Assembly: GCA_946549035.1 (NCBI GenBank)
Contig: CAMNQH010000033.1
Span: 1 to 35,447, forward strand
Origin: an uncultured Lachnospiraceae bacterium
GTDB lineage: Bacteria; Bacillota; Clostridia; Lachnospirales; Lachnospiraceae
DNA: 35,447 bases
Direction: 5' to 3'
Shown one piece after another: positions 7,974-15,075 of this stretch. Every line of letters starts with the position of its first letter. Within the stretch, counting starts at the first letter, position 1. The notes beneath the pieces were generated by a model, which saw only the letters and a program-made list of their open reading frames with translations, did no database searches and had not been told where the DNA came from. The translations under genes and the position numbers were made by a program.

Positions 7974-8615
7974 TTACTCCTCAAAGGTATCGTAAGGCTC
8001 CGGAACTGGAGGAACTAACTGTTCCACATGCTCTCTGGAATATACCGTGTCAGGATAACGGGAAGGACCGTCTGCCTTGGGAATCCTAGGATCGTTCAGC
8101 ACTTCGCCCTTCACTTCGTCTTTTTCCGTCCAGGAGGTATGATAATCACACTGAATGTGGTCTGTAATATAGAAATGCCAGAATTTCCATTCCTCATCTT
8201 CCTTCACAAAATCCACATAGTACTTTCCCCATACCCAATAAGCTTCCAGTTCACCCGTCACATTCGACACCCTGGTTTCTAATCCGGGAGAGCTCCACAG
8301 CCCTTTGGCCGTCTTGCCATCCCCGGCAATCTCAATCACCTCTGTTGTCAATTCATGAATGCACAAAGAACCTTTTTTGTCCCCGTCTAACAGCTCATGG
8401 AACTGGACGAAAAACCGTTCCACACCTTCCAGACCATCATAACGCCCCAGGCTGCGGTTGTCAATATAAACCCCAGGGGTATGTTGGGCAAACAGCATCT
8501 TTGTCTCTTTGTGCATTTTGGCGGTATGGTAATATTCATACCGGGCCATCAAATTACGGATTTCCTGCATTTCATAGGCTCTTACGCCTTTTTCTAAATC
8601 GGTCAGTTTTCTCAT
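7974..8615 (-). CDS. SnoaL/NTF2-like protein, copy 2 of a tandem pair
   Basis: A 213-residue cytoplasmic protein with a SnoaL-like (NTF2 fold) domain. The N-terminal helix IRNLMARYEYYH is followed by GLEGVERFFVQF, IHELTTEVIEI, SSPGLETR, YWVWGKYYVDFV and WKFWHFYIT. SnoaL-fold enzymes include cyclases, dehydratases and isomerases; many are uncharacterised. I chose ATG 8615 because AGGAG lies 10 bases upstream and it clears the preceding stop by 16 bases. The longer frame from 8654 would overlap the upstream gene and has no ribosome site. It is clearly paralogous to the next gene upstream, sharing nearly every block listed. The acidic His/Trp-rich pocket residues are conserved, which argues that it is an enzyme. 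Substrate unknown. Confidence 0.8.
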   Translation of the reverse strand: MRKLTDLEKGVRAYEMQEIRNLMARYEYYHTAKMHKETKMLFAQHTPGVYIDNRSLGRYDGLEGVERFFVQFHELLDGDKKGSLCIHELTTEVIEIAGDGKTAKGLWSSPGLETRVSNVTGELEAYWVWGKYYVDFVKEDEEWKFWHFYITDHIQCDYHTSWTEKDEVKGEVLNDPRIPKADGPSRYPDTVYSREHVEQLVPPVPEPYDTFEE

Positions 8616-8631
8616 AAACCTGTCGCTCCTT

Positions 8632-9279
8632 TTATTTCTTATCATATGATTCATAAGGCATAGGAATGCTTGGATTGATTCCCCAAACCTTATTCAGAGA
8701 ATAACCGTCGTCATCAAAGGTGTTAGGGCCGTCATTTGCAGGAACCCCGTCATTTCTCACGGTAACGCCCTTTCCGCTTTCCGTCTCTACCCAGGAATGA
8801 TCGTAATCCGTCAAAAAGTCTAAGGTTATGGTAAAGTGCCAGAACTTCCAATCCCCGTTCTTATCCTTAATAAAGTCCACGCCGTATTTTCCCCAGATCC
8901 ACATAGCCACCATGTCTCCATTTGGTTCGCTGCGCCGTGTCTCCACTCCCGGGGAAACCCATACTGCATAGGCTGTCTGTCCGTCTTCTGCCACCTCAAT
9001 CACCTCAGAGGTTAAGGTATGCATATTCAACGCTCCCTTTCCGTCTCCGGCAAGAGAAAGGTGCCAGTCATAGAAGAATTTACGGATACCTTCCGGCCCT
9101 TTATAGACTCCCATGCCGCCGCACTCCAGCCAGCAGTCCTCCCGGTCCAAGTCAAACAGCTCCACTGTTTTCAGATGTTCGTTGGCATTATGGTACAAGG
9201 CGTACCGTCCCATAAGGTTTTTGATTTGATGTACGTCCCACAGACGTTCCACCTTTTGTTCTGTTGTTAAAGTTCCCAT
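8632..9279 (-). CDS. SnoaL/NTF2-like protein, copy 1 of a tandem pair
   Basis: A 215-residue NTF2-fold protein paralogous to its downstream neighbour. Matching blocks are IKNLMGRYALYH, GPEGIRKFFYDW, MHTLTSEVIEV, VSPGVETR, MWIWGKYGVDFI and DWKFWHFTIT. The two differ in the segment after the first helix (CWLECGGMG here, VYIDNRSLG there), which would line the pocket, so the copies may act on different intermediates or form a heteromer. ATG 9279 follows GGAGGAGAACATC. It begins 18 bases after the stop of the RbsC-like permease, so it is very probably on the transporter mRNA. The SnoaL-like fold call is good; reaction unknown. Confidence 0.8.
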   Translation of the reverse strand: MGTLTTEQKVERLWDVHQIKNLMGRYALYHNANEHLKTVELFDLDREDCWLECGGMGVYKGPEGIRKFFYDWHLSLAGDGKGALNMHTLTSEVIEVAEDGQTAYAVWVSPGVETRRSEPNGDMVAMWIWGKYGVDFIKDKNGDWKFWHFTITLDFLTDYDHSWVETESGKGVTVRNDGVPANDGPNTFDDDGYSLNKVWGINPSIPMPYESYDKK

Positions 9280-9297
9280 GATGTTCTCCTCCTTATT

Positions 9298-10248
9298 CTA
9301 TGCGTTGGTTTTTTTCCGTTTTACGGTATGATTCTCAAAATAGATGGTTAAAAACAAAATGACCATTAATAAAATTCCCTGGGCCGCTTCATTGATTTCG
9401 CTGGAAGCGTATCCCATAATCTTTAATCCGTTCTCAATAATCATTACCACAAAGGCACCAATCATTACTTTGTAGGAGCGGGCGGTAGCGCCTCCCCGCA
9501 CCAGGACGCCTCCCACATAAATGGCAATCAATACCTTCATCTCAAAGTTCGTCCCCATGGTGGTGCTGGTGCCTCCTAGACGCGCTACGGTAAAAATGCC
9601 TGCCAGGGACGCGGTAAAGCCTGAAATCATGTAACAAAAAATCTTCGATTTAGCCACCGGGACTCCTGTATATTTGGCCACGATTTCATTTTCCCCAATG
9701 GACTGGCAGTATTTTCCAAATTTTGTATATTCAAAAGTATACCAAAATACGGCAACAATCACAAGCAAAAGGGGGATCTTCACTGCTTCCTTCTGCAGCA
9801 CCATCAACTGGGGGCTTGCATAATTGATGCCTGCAATGCTCTGGATATAATTGATAATTCCCCTTAAGCCAATCAGAAGGGACAAGGTAGCCATAAAAGA
9901 AGGCAGCTTACACTTACTAATCAAAAATCCATTCATGGCCCCAATGCCTGTTCCTATAGCCATTGCCGCAATAACCATCAAAGCGGTGCTTCCGGTGGCA
10001 CGATACACTAAATCCCCCACTACCGCAGTAAACCCACAGACAACGCCCACTGACAAATCCACACTTCCCAGGGAAGTCACAAATACGGTCCCGATACAGG
10101 CAATAATCAAAACCACCGTCTGGTCTATCAGCATCCGGATATTGTAAAAAGAAAGCATGACCCCATTGGTAAATACTGTAAATATCAGCGCCATAGCCAC
10201 CAGTGAAATCACCGGCACCAGCTTATTCATATCAATTCTTTTCTCCAT
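9298..10248 (-). CDS. RbsC-type ABC transporter permease (second)
   Basis: A 316-residue inner-membrane permease of the BPD_transp_2 family (RbsC/MglC-like) with about 8-10 hydrophobic segments. Diagnostic stretches are TSLGSVDLSVGVVCGFTAVVGDL and GAMNGFLISKCKLPSFMATL. The cytoplasmic loop that meets the ATPase is FCYMISGFTASLAGIF, followed by GTNFEMKVLIAIYVGGV. Such permeases import pentoses, galactose, myo-inositol, AI-2 and related compounds; the exact ligand cannot be read. The start codon overlaps the ATPase stop by one base (TAATG), a coupled arrangement. It pairs with the different permease at 11750-12706 to form a hetero-dimeric channel. Confidence 0.92.
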   Translation of the reverse strand: MEKRIDMNKLVPVISLVAMALIFTVFTNGVMLSFYNIRMLIDQTVVLIIACIGTVFVTSLGSVDLSVGVVCGFTAVVGDLVYRATGSTALMVIAAMAIGTGIGAMNGFLISKCKLPSFMATLSLLIGLRGIINYIQSIAGINYASPQLMVLQKEAVKIPLLLVIVAVFWYTFEYTKFGKYCQSIGENEIVAKYTGVPVAKSKIFCYMISGFTASLAGIFTVARLGGTSTTMGTNFEMKVLIAIYVGGVLVRGGATARSYKVMIGAFVVMIIENGLKIMGYASSEINEAAQGILLMVILFLTIYFENHTVKRKKTNA

Positions 10249-11750
10249 TATACCATCACCTCAATCAACGCTTCCTGGGTAAACCGATTCCCCCGGGTAA
10301 ATTCTCCCTGCACCTTTCCGTCCTTCATAATCAGCAAGCGGTCGGACATACCCAAAACCTCCGGGAGCTCGTCTGAAATCAAAATCATAGACAGCCCCTT
10401 TTTCTTAGCCTCCGACATGACATGATAAATATAAGCTTTTACGGAAACATCCACCCCTCTGGTAGGACAATCCAGCACAATAACGTTCAAATCCTTTAAC
10501 AGCCAACGGCCAAGATTTACTTTCTGCTTGTTTCCTCCGGAAAGGCCTTCCATCTTTTGCCTGATTCCGCTGCATTTTACCTGAAATTCCTCTGCTCCCT
10601 CTCTGGCCATCTTATTGATCTTTTTGGGACTTAAGAAAATTCCTTTCCCTTGAAGTTCTCCCAATGACGGCAAAACAAAGTTGCTGGCAATGGAATCTCG
10701 CATCATCAACGCTTCTCCATCCCTGTCCTTTGGCACGTATGCCATGCCGTTGGATGTAGCCGCAGAGATATTTTTAATTTCCACGGAAGCTTCCCCATGC
10801 AATGTAACAGTTCCCGTACGATTCTTAGAAATTCCGTAAACCGCTTTTCCCACTTCATGAATTCCCGAATCGCTCAATCCGCAGAAGCCTAAAATCTCGC
10901 CCTTATGAAGCTCAAAGGATACATCCTCTACTTCTTTCGGAACGGTAAGGTGTTTTACCTCCAAGACTACCTCTTTTTGGTAATTCGCCTCCATATCGCT
11001 GCGATAATATTCACTACTCACTTCCCGTCCTACCATAAGACGCTTCACTTCGTCCGTATCCATTTCCTCACAAGGCTTTGTGGTAATCAAATGACCGTCC
11101 CGCAACACGGAAATCGTATCGCAAAGCTCTAGCATCTCTTCCAGATCATGGGTGATAATTACTATGGTTTTTCCTTCTTTTTTCAGCTTCTCCATCAGAC
11201 GGTAAAGCATATCCCGGTTGTTCTGGGACAATGACTGGGTAACCTCGTCCAGAATCAGAATATCCGGGTCCGAGGACAGCGCCCGGGCCAGTTCAATCAT
11301 TTTCCTGGATTCTATGGAAAGCTGGCTGCATGGCTTATGAAGCGGCACCTTCATCAGCCCGTACGTCTCAAACAAAGCATCTGCTTCCTTGTATATCCGT
11401 TTCATATCCAAAATACCATGATTCTTAAACTGGCCCAATCTACCGGAAAATACGTTCACCCCTGCCGGGAGATTGGACAAACATCCCAATTCCTGCACCA
11501 CGATACCGACTTTATTTCGAATCGCATCAATAGGGGTGGCCGGATCGTATGCCTGCCCGTGTAAGGTCATGGTTCCTTCATCTTTTCGGTAAATTCCGGC
11601 TATCTGCTGCAAAAGCGTGGATTTTCCGGAACCATTCTCTCCGGCAAGACCACGAACCTCTCCTGGGCTCAAGTCAAAATCAATATGGTCGTTGGCCACG
11701 GTAGAGCCAAAATATTTACATAATCCTCTTACCTCTAAAATATGTTCCAT
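10248..11750 (-). CDS. RbsA-type double ATP-binding protein of the ABC importer
   Basis: A 500-residue protein with two fused nucleotide-binding domains, powering uptake through the flanking permeases. NBD1 has a normal Walker A GENGSGKST (about 38-46) and Walker B DILILDE, but its signature is degenerate (LSIESRKMIELARAL). NBD2 has a lost Walker A (GLSDSGIHEVGKAVYG), an intact signature LSGGNKQKVNLGRWL and a Walker B reading VIVLDCPTRGVDV. In the last motif the usual catalytic Glu is Cys. One good composite site (NBD1 Walker A/B with the NBD2 signature) therefore remains, which is the usual asymmetric RbsA logic taken a step further. Its start overlaps the upstream permease stop by one base. 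Ligand class: sugar or sugar-like. Confidence 0.94.
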   Translation of the reverse strand: MEHILEVRGLCKYFGSTVANDHIDFDLSPGEVRGLAGENGSGKSTLLQQIAGIYRKDEGTMTLHGQAYDPATPIDAIRNKVGIVVQELGCLSNLPAGVNVFSGRLGQFKNHGILDMKRIYKEADALFETYGLMKVPLHKPCSQLSIESRKMIELARALSSDPDILILDEVTQSLSQNNRDMLYRLMEKLKKEGKTIVIITHDLEEMLELCDTISVLRDGHLITTKPCEEMDTDEVKRLMVGREVSSEYYRSDMEANYQKEVVLEVKHLTVPKEVEDVSFELHKGEILGFCGLSDSGIHEVGKAVYGISKNRTGTVTLHGEASVEIKNISAATSNGMAYVPKDRDGEALMMRDSIASNFVLPSLGELQGKGIFLSPKKINKMAREGAEEFQVKCSGIRQKMEGLSGGNKQKVNLGRWLLKDLNVIVLDCPTRGVDVSVKAYIYHVMSEAKKKGLSMILISDELPEVLGMSDRLLIMKDGKVQGEFTRGNRFTQEALIEVMV

Positions 11751-12706
11751 TATTTCACCACCTTTGTTTCTTTACGCTGGGCAAGAATACCGAATACAAT
11801 TACAATCAATCCCAGAACCGCTTCCTGAAGCGTACCGGAAGGTACTCCCATAAAGGTGAGCATATTAAAGATACCGTACACAAACAGGGAACAAATAGGA
11901 ACTCCAATGATAATATTGATTTTAGACTGGAGCACCTGGGCCAGCATAAAGGCCGCCATGGGCTGGAAAATCATCGCCAGGCTAGTAAGACCCGTCTTCG
12001 CGTTTACCCTGGCGTTGTAGCTCTCATTCAAAAATGCAGAACAGCCTACAAAAAAGCCGCAGATAATTCCTACCATAATAATTGTTTTCACCGTATGGAT
12101 TCCCATGGATTCCGACAGCTTGATTCCGTTTCCCAATGCCCGAATATTCAAGCCAACTTCCGTGCGGTTATAAATCAGATACGCTACAATCAGCCCCAAA
12201 ACAAAGATGATATAAATAAAAGGGGGCTTTCCCAGCTTCCGCATTTCACTGCTTAACTGGGCTATGGTAGATCCTTTGGACAGCTGATAATTGGAATAAA
12301 AGATGGCCGCCGCCTCATAAATCATGGCCATACCAATACCGGCAATCCAGGAAGGTATTTTGGTATACACAAAAATCAGGAAATTCAGGGTCATTAACAA
12401 CATTCCGGTACAAATGCCTCCCAAAATCACGCCCCCATATCCTAGCTGAGTTGACCCCAAGGCTCCTGCTGCATTTGCGGCAAGAACCAGGACAGAGCCT
12501 ATGGACATATCTGTATAATCACAAGCCATTACAAAGCAAAGGCCCCAGGCTACAAACGTAGGGATAATGGCATGAGAGATCAGGATATTCAAATTATCAC
12601 CAGAAAGGAATCTTCCTTCATACTTTAAATTAAATAGTACGCAGACCAAAAGAATGACGGCCAAAATTCCTCCCATCTGCAGGATGTTTTTCTTTTTTTC
12701 GCTCAA
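11750..12706 (-). CDS. RbsC-type ABC transporter permease (first)
   Basis: A 318-residue polytopic permease of the BPD_transp_2 family. Markers are CFVMACDYTDMSIGSVLVLAANAAGALG, FVYTKIPSWIAGIGMAMIYEAAA and LNIRALGNGIKLSESMGIH, the last being the ATPase-contact loop. I place the start at TTG 12706, six bases after GGAGAGGTG. The ATG at 12760 would have the coding region read through the stem-loop at 12727-12754 and gives an unlikely N-terminus. A GTG at 12715 is a third option. It ends in a TAATG overlap with the ATPase gene. It lies immediately downstream of the lipoprotein gene, as in rbs/mgl-like operons. Confidence 0.9.
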   Translation of the reverse strand: MSEKKKNILQMGGILAVILLVCVLFNLKYEGRFLSGDNLNILISHAIIPTFVAWGLCFVMACDYTDMSIGSVLVLAANAAGALGSTQLGYGGVILGGICTGMLLMTLNFLIFVYTKIPSWIAGIGMAMIYEAAAIFYSNYQLSKGSTIAQLSSEMRKLGKPPFIYIIFVLGLIVAYLIYNRTEVGLNIRALGNGIKLSESMGIHTVKTIIMVGIICGFFVGCSAFLNESYNARVNAKTGLTSLAMIFQPMAAFMLAQVLQSKINIIIGVPICSLFVYGIFNMLTFMGVPSGTLQEAVLGLIVIVFGILAQRKETKVVK

Positions 12707-12726
12707 CTTATTCACCTCTCCATAAA

Positions 12727-12754
12727 AATGCCAGGCCGCACAGGGTCTGGCATT
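12727..12754 (-). promoter_or_regulatory. Intercistronic stem-loop between binding protein and permease
   Basis: On the minus strand, perfect 8-base arms AATGCCAG and CTGGCATT (plus two inner G-C pairs after one mismatch) are followed directly by TTTTT. The geometry is that of a leaky terminator or 3'-end stabiliser placed just after the binding-protein gene. That is a common way to make far more binding protein than membrane components. Confidence 0.65.
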
Positions 12755-12771
12755 TCTCAATCATGCAGCGC

Positions 12772-13938
12772 TTATTCTCCTAAAACTGTCTCCAGGCTGA
12801 AATTGGAAATATAATCTGCAAAGGTCTGATACGTCACACCCTCTCCCACCAGACCCTGGATTCCTTCTTTGTCCATAGGATGACCATTTAAAAAGCTTGA
12901 TTCATACTGGTCTGCATTTTCGGCATTTACTTCAAAAGAAATAATAGTGGCAAAGTTGGGCGCTTTTCCGTTTTCATCCTTAATTATATTGCCGTCAGCA
13001 TAATTATACAAAAGACAGGAGGCTAGAACAGTTGCAATCTTAGAGCCGCCGTCCCCACAGGTAATCGTTCCGTCTTTGATAAAGGGAATCGTCTCAGAGG
13101 TAGTATCGGAACAATACAAGGACATTTGCGTACTGCTGTGATTTTCCAAGGCTGCAATAGCGGCGATAGCAAAGTCTCCTGTAAGGCAATAAGTAGCCTC
13201 TGCGTCCCCATTTCCGGAAATCATATCGTCTTCTTTTGCCGTAGCTTCTGTGGGGTCAGAACACCTTGCCGTACCAACTACTTCTCCTCCGTCCTTGGTA
13301 AAGGTATCCGTAAATCCTGCCACCCTGGCGTCATGTACGACGTCGCCTACGGAGCCCCCTAAAACCAGGGCCTTTTTGATTCCGTCCGCCCGCATACGTT
13401 TTGCAATGTTGGCTCCCAATTCATAATTATCTACGCCCACGCACCCCACATAATATTCGTTTTCTTCCAACTGCTTGATCATTTCCTCTTCGGTAGGCAC
13501 CTGGTCAAACATAACAAAGGGCACTTTCGCCTCTTTGGCGGTATTGGAAATTGTGGTATACAAAGTTGCATTCCATCCAAATACCATCATTCCGTCGTAC
13601 CCCGCAGAAGCCATGGTCTGGATATTGGTTCCCTGGGTATCGGCTGTAAAATTATCATTATAAATCTGGAACTCGCTTCCAAGTGTCTCAAATACGTATT
13701 CTTCTTCCGCCACAATCATATCCAATGCCTGGGCGCCTTGTCCCACAATGTCTCCTGCGAAGCTGTATCCGTCCTTGGAGCTTCCGTCCTTTGTCTTGCC
13801 TTCTTCATTACCTCCCTGAGTTTCTCCTTCTGTCTGGTTCCCCTGGGCCGGCTGGTCTTTGCCGTCTCCGCATCCTCCCAGCATCAAGCTTCCCGCCAGG
13901 GCAGCTGCCATCATACAGCTTACGATTCTCTTTTTCAT
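12772..13938 (-). CDS. RbsB-type substrate-binding lipoprotein
   Basis: A 388-residue type 1 periplasmic-binding-fold protein that captures ligand outside the membrane for the ABC importer. The signal sequence has basic KKR, a hydrophobic core and lipobox LGGC (Cys at 23). It is followed by a flexible Gly/Glu/Lys-rich linker (to about 58), then the two-lobe binding domain. Family blocks are IQTMASAGYDGMMVFGWNATLY, KVPFVMFDQVP, YVGCVGVDNYELGANIAKRM, GSVGDVVHDARVAGFTD and YCLTGDFAIAAIAALE. ATG 13938 follows AAAGGAGAAAGCAACGT. First gene of its unit, with an extended -10 promoter at 14012-14020 and a stem-loop after its stop. Ligand unknown; the fold is used for sugars, AI-2 and also purine-like compounds. 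Confidence 0.92.
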   Translation of the reverse strand: MKKRIVSCMMAAALAGSLMLGGCGDGKDQPAQGNQTEGETQGGNEEGKTKDGSSKDGYSFAGDIVGQGAQALDMIVAEEEYVFETLGSEFQIYNDNFTADTQGTNIQTMASAGYDGMMVFGWNATLYTTISNTAKEAKVPFVMFDQVPTEEEMIKQLEENEYYVGCVGVDNYELGANIAKRMRADGIKKALVLGGSVGDVVHDARVAGFTDTFTKDGGEVVGTARCSDPTEATAKEDDMISGNGDAEATYCLTGDFAIAAIAALENHSSTQMSLYCSDTTSETIPFIKDGTITCGDGGSKIATVLASCLLYNYADGNIIKDENGKAPNFATIISFEVNAENADQYESSFLNGHPMDKEGIQGLVGEGVTYQTFADYISNFSLETVLGE

Positions 13939-14011
13939 ACGTTGCTTTCTCCTTTCATGCCTCTTCTGCTTCCTTTCTGATACAGAAAATGAAAACTGAA
14001 TTTATGTACAC

Positions 14012-14020
14012 ATTGTATCA
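14012..14020 (-). promoter_or_regulatory. Extended -10 promoter for the ABC/SnoaL unit
   Basis: TGATACAAT on the minus strand (TG-n-TACAAT) lies 74 bases upstream of the binding-protein ATG. The position 17 bases further up (AAGCGG) is a poor -35, which suggests dependence on the extended -10 or on an activator. Confidence 0.45.
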
Positions 14021-14067
14021 TTTTATTCTATTTTCCGCTTTCCTATTGTGCATATTTATGCATTCTC

Positions 14068-14115
14068 CAGGAAACTATTTTCTCTTACAAAAAAATCTTT
14101 TCTCTTACAGGAAAC
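14068..14115. promoter_or_regulatory. Candidate operator: paired direct repeats between divergent promoters
   Basis: TTTTCTCTTACA occurs at 14078-14089 and again at 14098-14109, exactly 20 bases apart (two helical turns). CAGGAAAC occurs at 14068-14075 and 14108-14115, 40 bases apart. The block lies between the minus-strand promoter of the ABC unit and the plus-strand promoter of the RpiR-type regulator, where a shared regulator site is expected. Confidence 0.5.
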
Positions 14116-14128
14116 AAATTTGGAATCA

Positions 14129-14157
14129 TTGATTTTTCAAATGAACTTGGATATAAT
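14129..14157 (+). promoter_or_regulatory. Promoter of the RpiR-family regulator gene
   Basis: TTGATT (14129-14134), a 17-base spacer and a perfect TATAAT (14152-14157). This places transcription start about 65 bases before the regulator ATG. Confidence 0.7.
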
Positions 14158-14228
14158 GTATACGATTACACCATCAGAGAAATGATATACCTTATCAAAA
14201 ATAACCTATATTATAAGAGGTAGATTCC

Positions 14229-15032
14229 ATGCATGCCCTAAATGTCTTGATCCTATTTTACAATTCCTATTCTTTTAATGATGTTTATTACTCGGTTGCA
14301 GAAATACTCTTAAAGAATATTCATACTCTTTTTCGACTAACCATTTATGATTGGGCGGAGCTATGTCATGTTTCCACCGCTACCATAAGCCGCTTCTGCC
14401 AGAAGCTGGGTTACAAAAGCTTTCATGAATTTAAGCTGGAGCTGTCTGGCGCCGTGGAAAATTACTATGTGCTAAACCAGTTCGCCCCCATCAATCAGCT
14501 TGAAAAATACGACAACGAGCAAATTGCTTATCTTTCCATTATGCGGGAAGCCATTGAGGATATCTATAAAACCGTTGATTTGGAGCGAATTGACAAAATG
14601 GCGGATATGCTGTCTCAGTATGATTCTATCCGTATCTATACCCATGGGGTTTCCGTCAATGAGAGCAGTTTGCAGTCCAACTTGATTATGAGCGGCAGGC
14701 AGGCAAAAGCAATCTGGTCTTCGTCTGCACAGCTCAAGGATATTGAAACCCTGACAAAAGAAACACTGGTACTGCTGACCTTACCTAATGTTTACGAAAA
14801 AACATTCAGTCTTGATATTCTCCAAGCATTAAAGGATAAAAGCATTCCGATCCTTCTGTTTACAAATTCCAAATATTCTCAGTTTTTAAAATATGCGGAC
14901 TTTTCCTACTGCTTTAACGGCATCATGACTCAATTAGACGATACTCGGTTTTCATTGCTCATCTCTTTACTGGCTATTTCCTATCGAAGAAAATATCTGC
15001 AAAATTCTCAGGATACCAACCATTTAACGTAA
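14229..15032 (+). CDS. MurR/RpiR family transcriptional regulator (divergent from the ABC unit)
   Basis: A 267-residue regulator with an N-terminal helix-turn-helix of the HTH_6/RpiR type (DWAELCHVSTATISRFCQKLGYKSFHEF, about residues 40-67). The C-terminal region, about 115-250, has the size and alternating pattern of a SIS sugar-phosphate-binding domain. The SIS phosphate loop is poorly conserved: IYTHGVSVNESSLQ replaces the common G-x-G-x-S stretch, so the effector may not be a simple sugar phosphate. ATG 14229 follows AAGAGGTAGATTCC. It faces away from the ABC/SnoaL operon across a 290-base gap containing both promoters and paired direct repeats, so control of that operon is the natural inference. 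It ends in a convergent terminator against rnfB. Confidence 0.87.
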   Translation: MHALNVLILFYNSYSFNDVYYSVAEILLKNIHTLFRLTIYDWAELCHVSTATISRFCQKLGYKSFHEFKLELSGAVENYYVLNQFAPINQLEKYDNEQIAYLSIMREAIEDIYKTVDLERIDKMADMLSQYDSIRIYTHGVSVNESSLQSNLIMSGRQAKAIWSSSAQLKDIETLTKETLVLLTLPNVYEKTFSLDILQALKDKSIPILLFTNSKYSQFLKYADFSYCFNGIMTQLDDTRFSLLISLLAISYRRKYLQNSQDTNHLT

Positions 15033-15035
15033 AAA

Positions 15036-15075
15036 AAGAAGGCCAGCCATTTCTGGCCAGCCTTCCGTTTTTCTT
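15036..15075. terminator. Bidirectional terminator between the regulator and rnfB
   Basis: Core stem GGCCAG-ccattt-CTGGCC with outer AAGG/CCTT pairing. It is flanked by a run of seven A on the left (T-run for the minus strand) and GTTTTTCTTTT on the right (T-run for the plus strand). It fits a shared terminator for two convergent units. Confidence 0.8.

Noticed and set aside
8616-8654. SnoaL-like protein start at 8654
   Set aside because: It overlaps the upstream stop and has no ribosome site; ATG 8615 has AGGAG.
12707-12760. Permease start at ATG 12760
   Set aside because: The reading passes through an intercistronic stem-loop; TTG 12706 with GGAGAGGTG is better placed.
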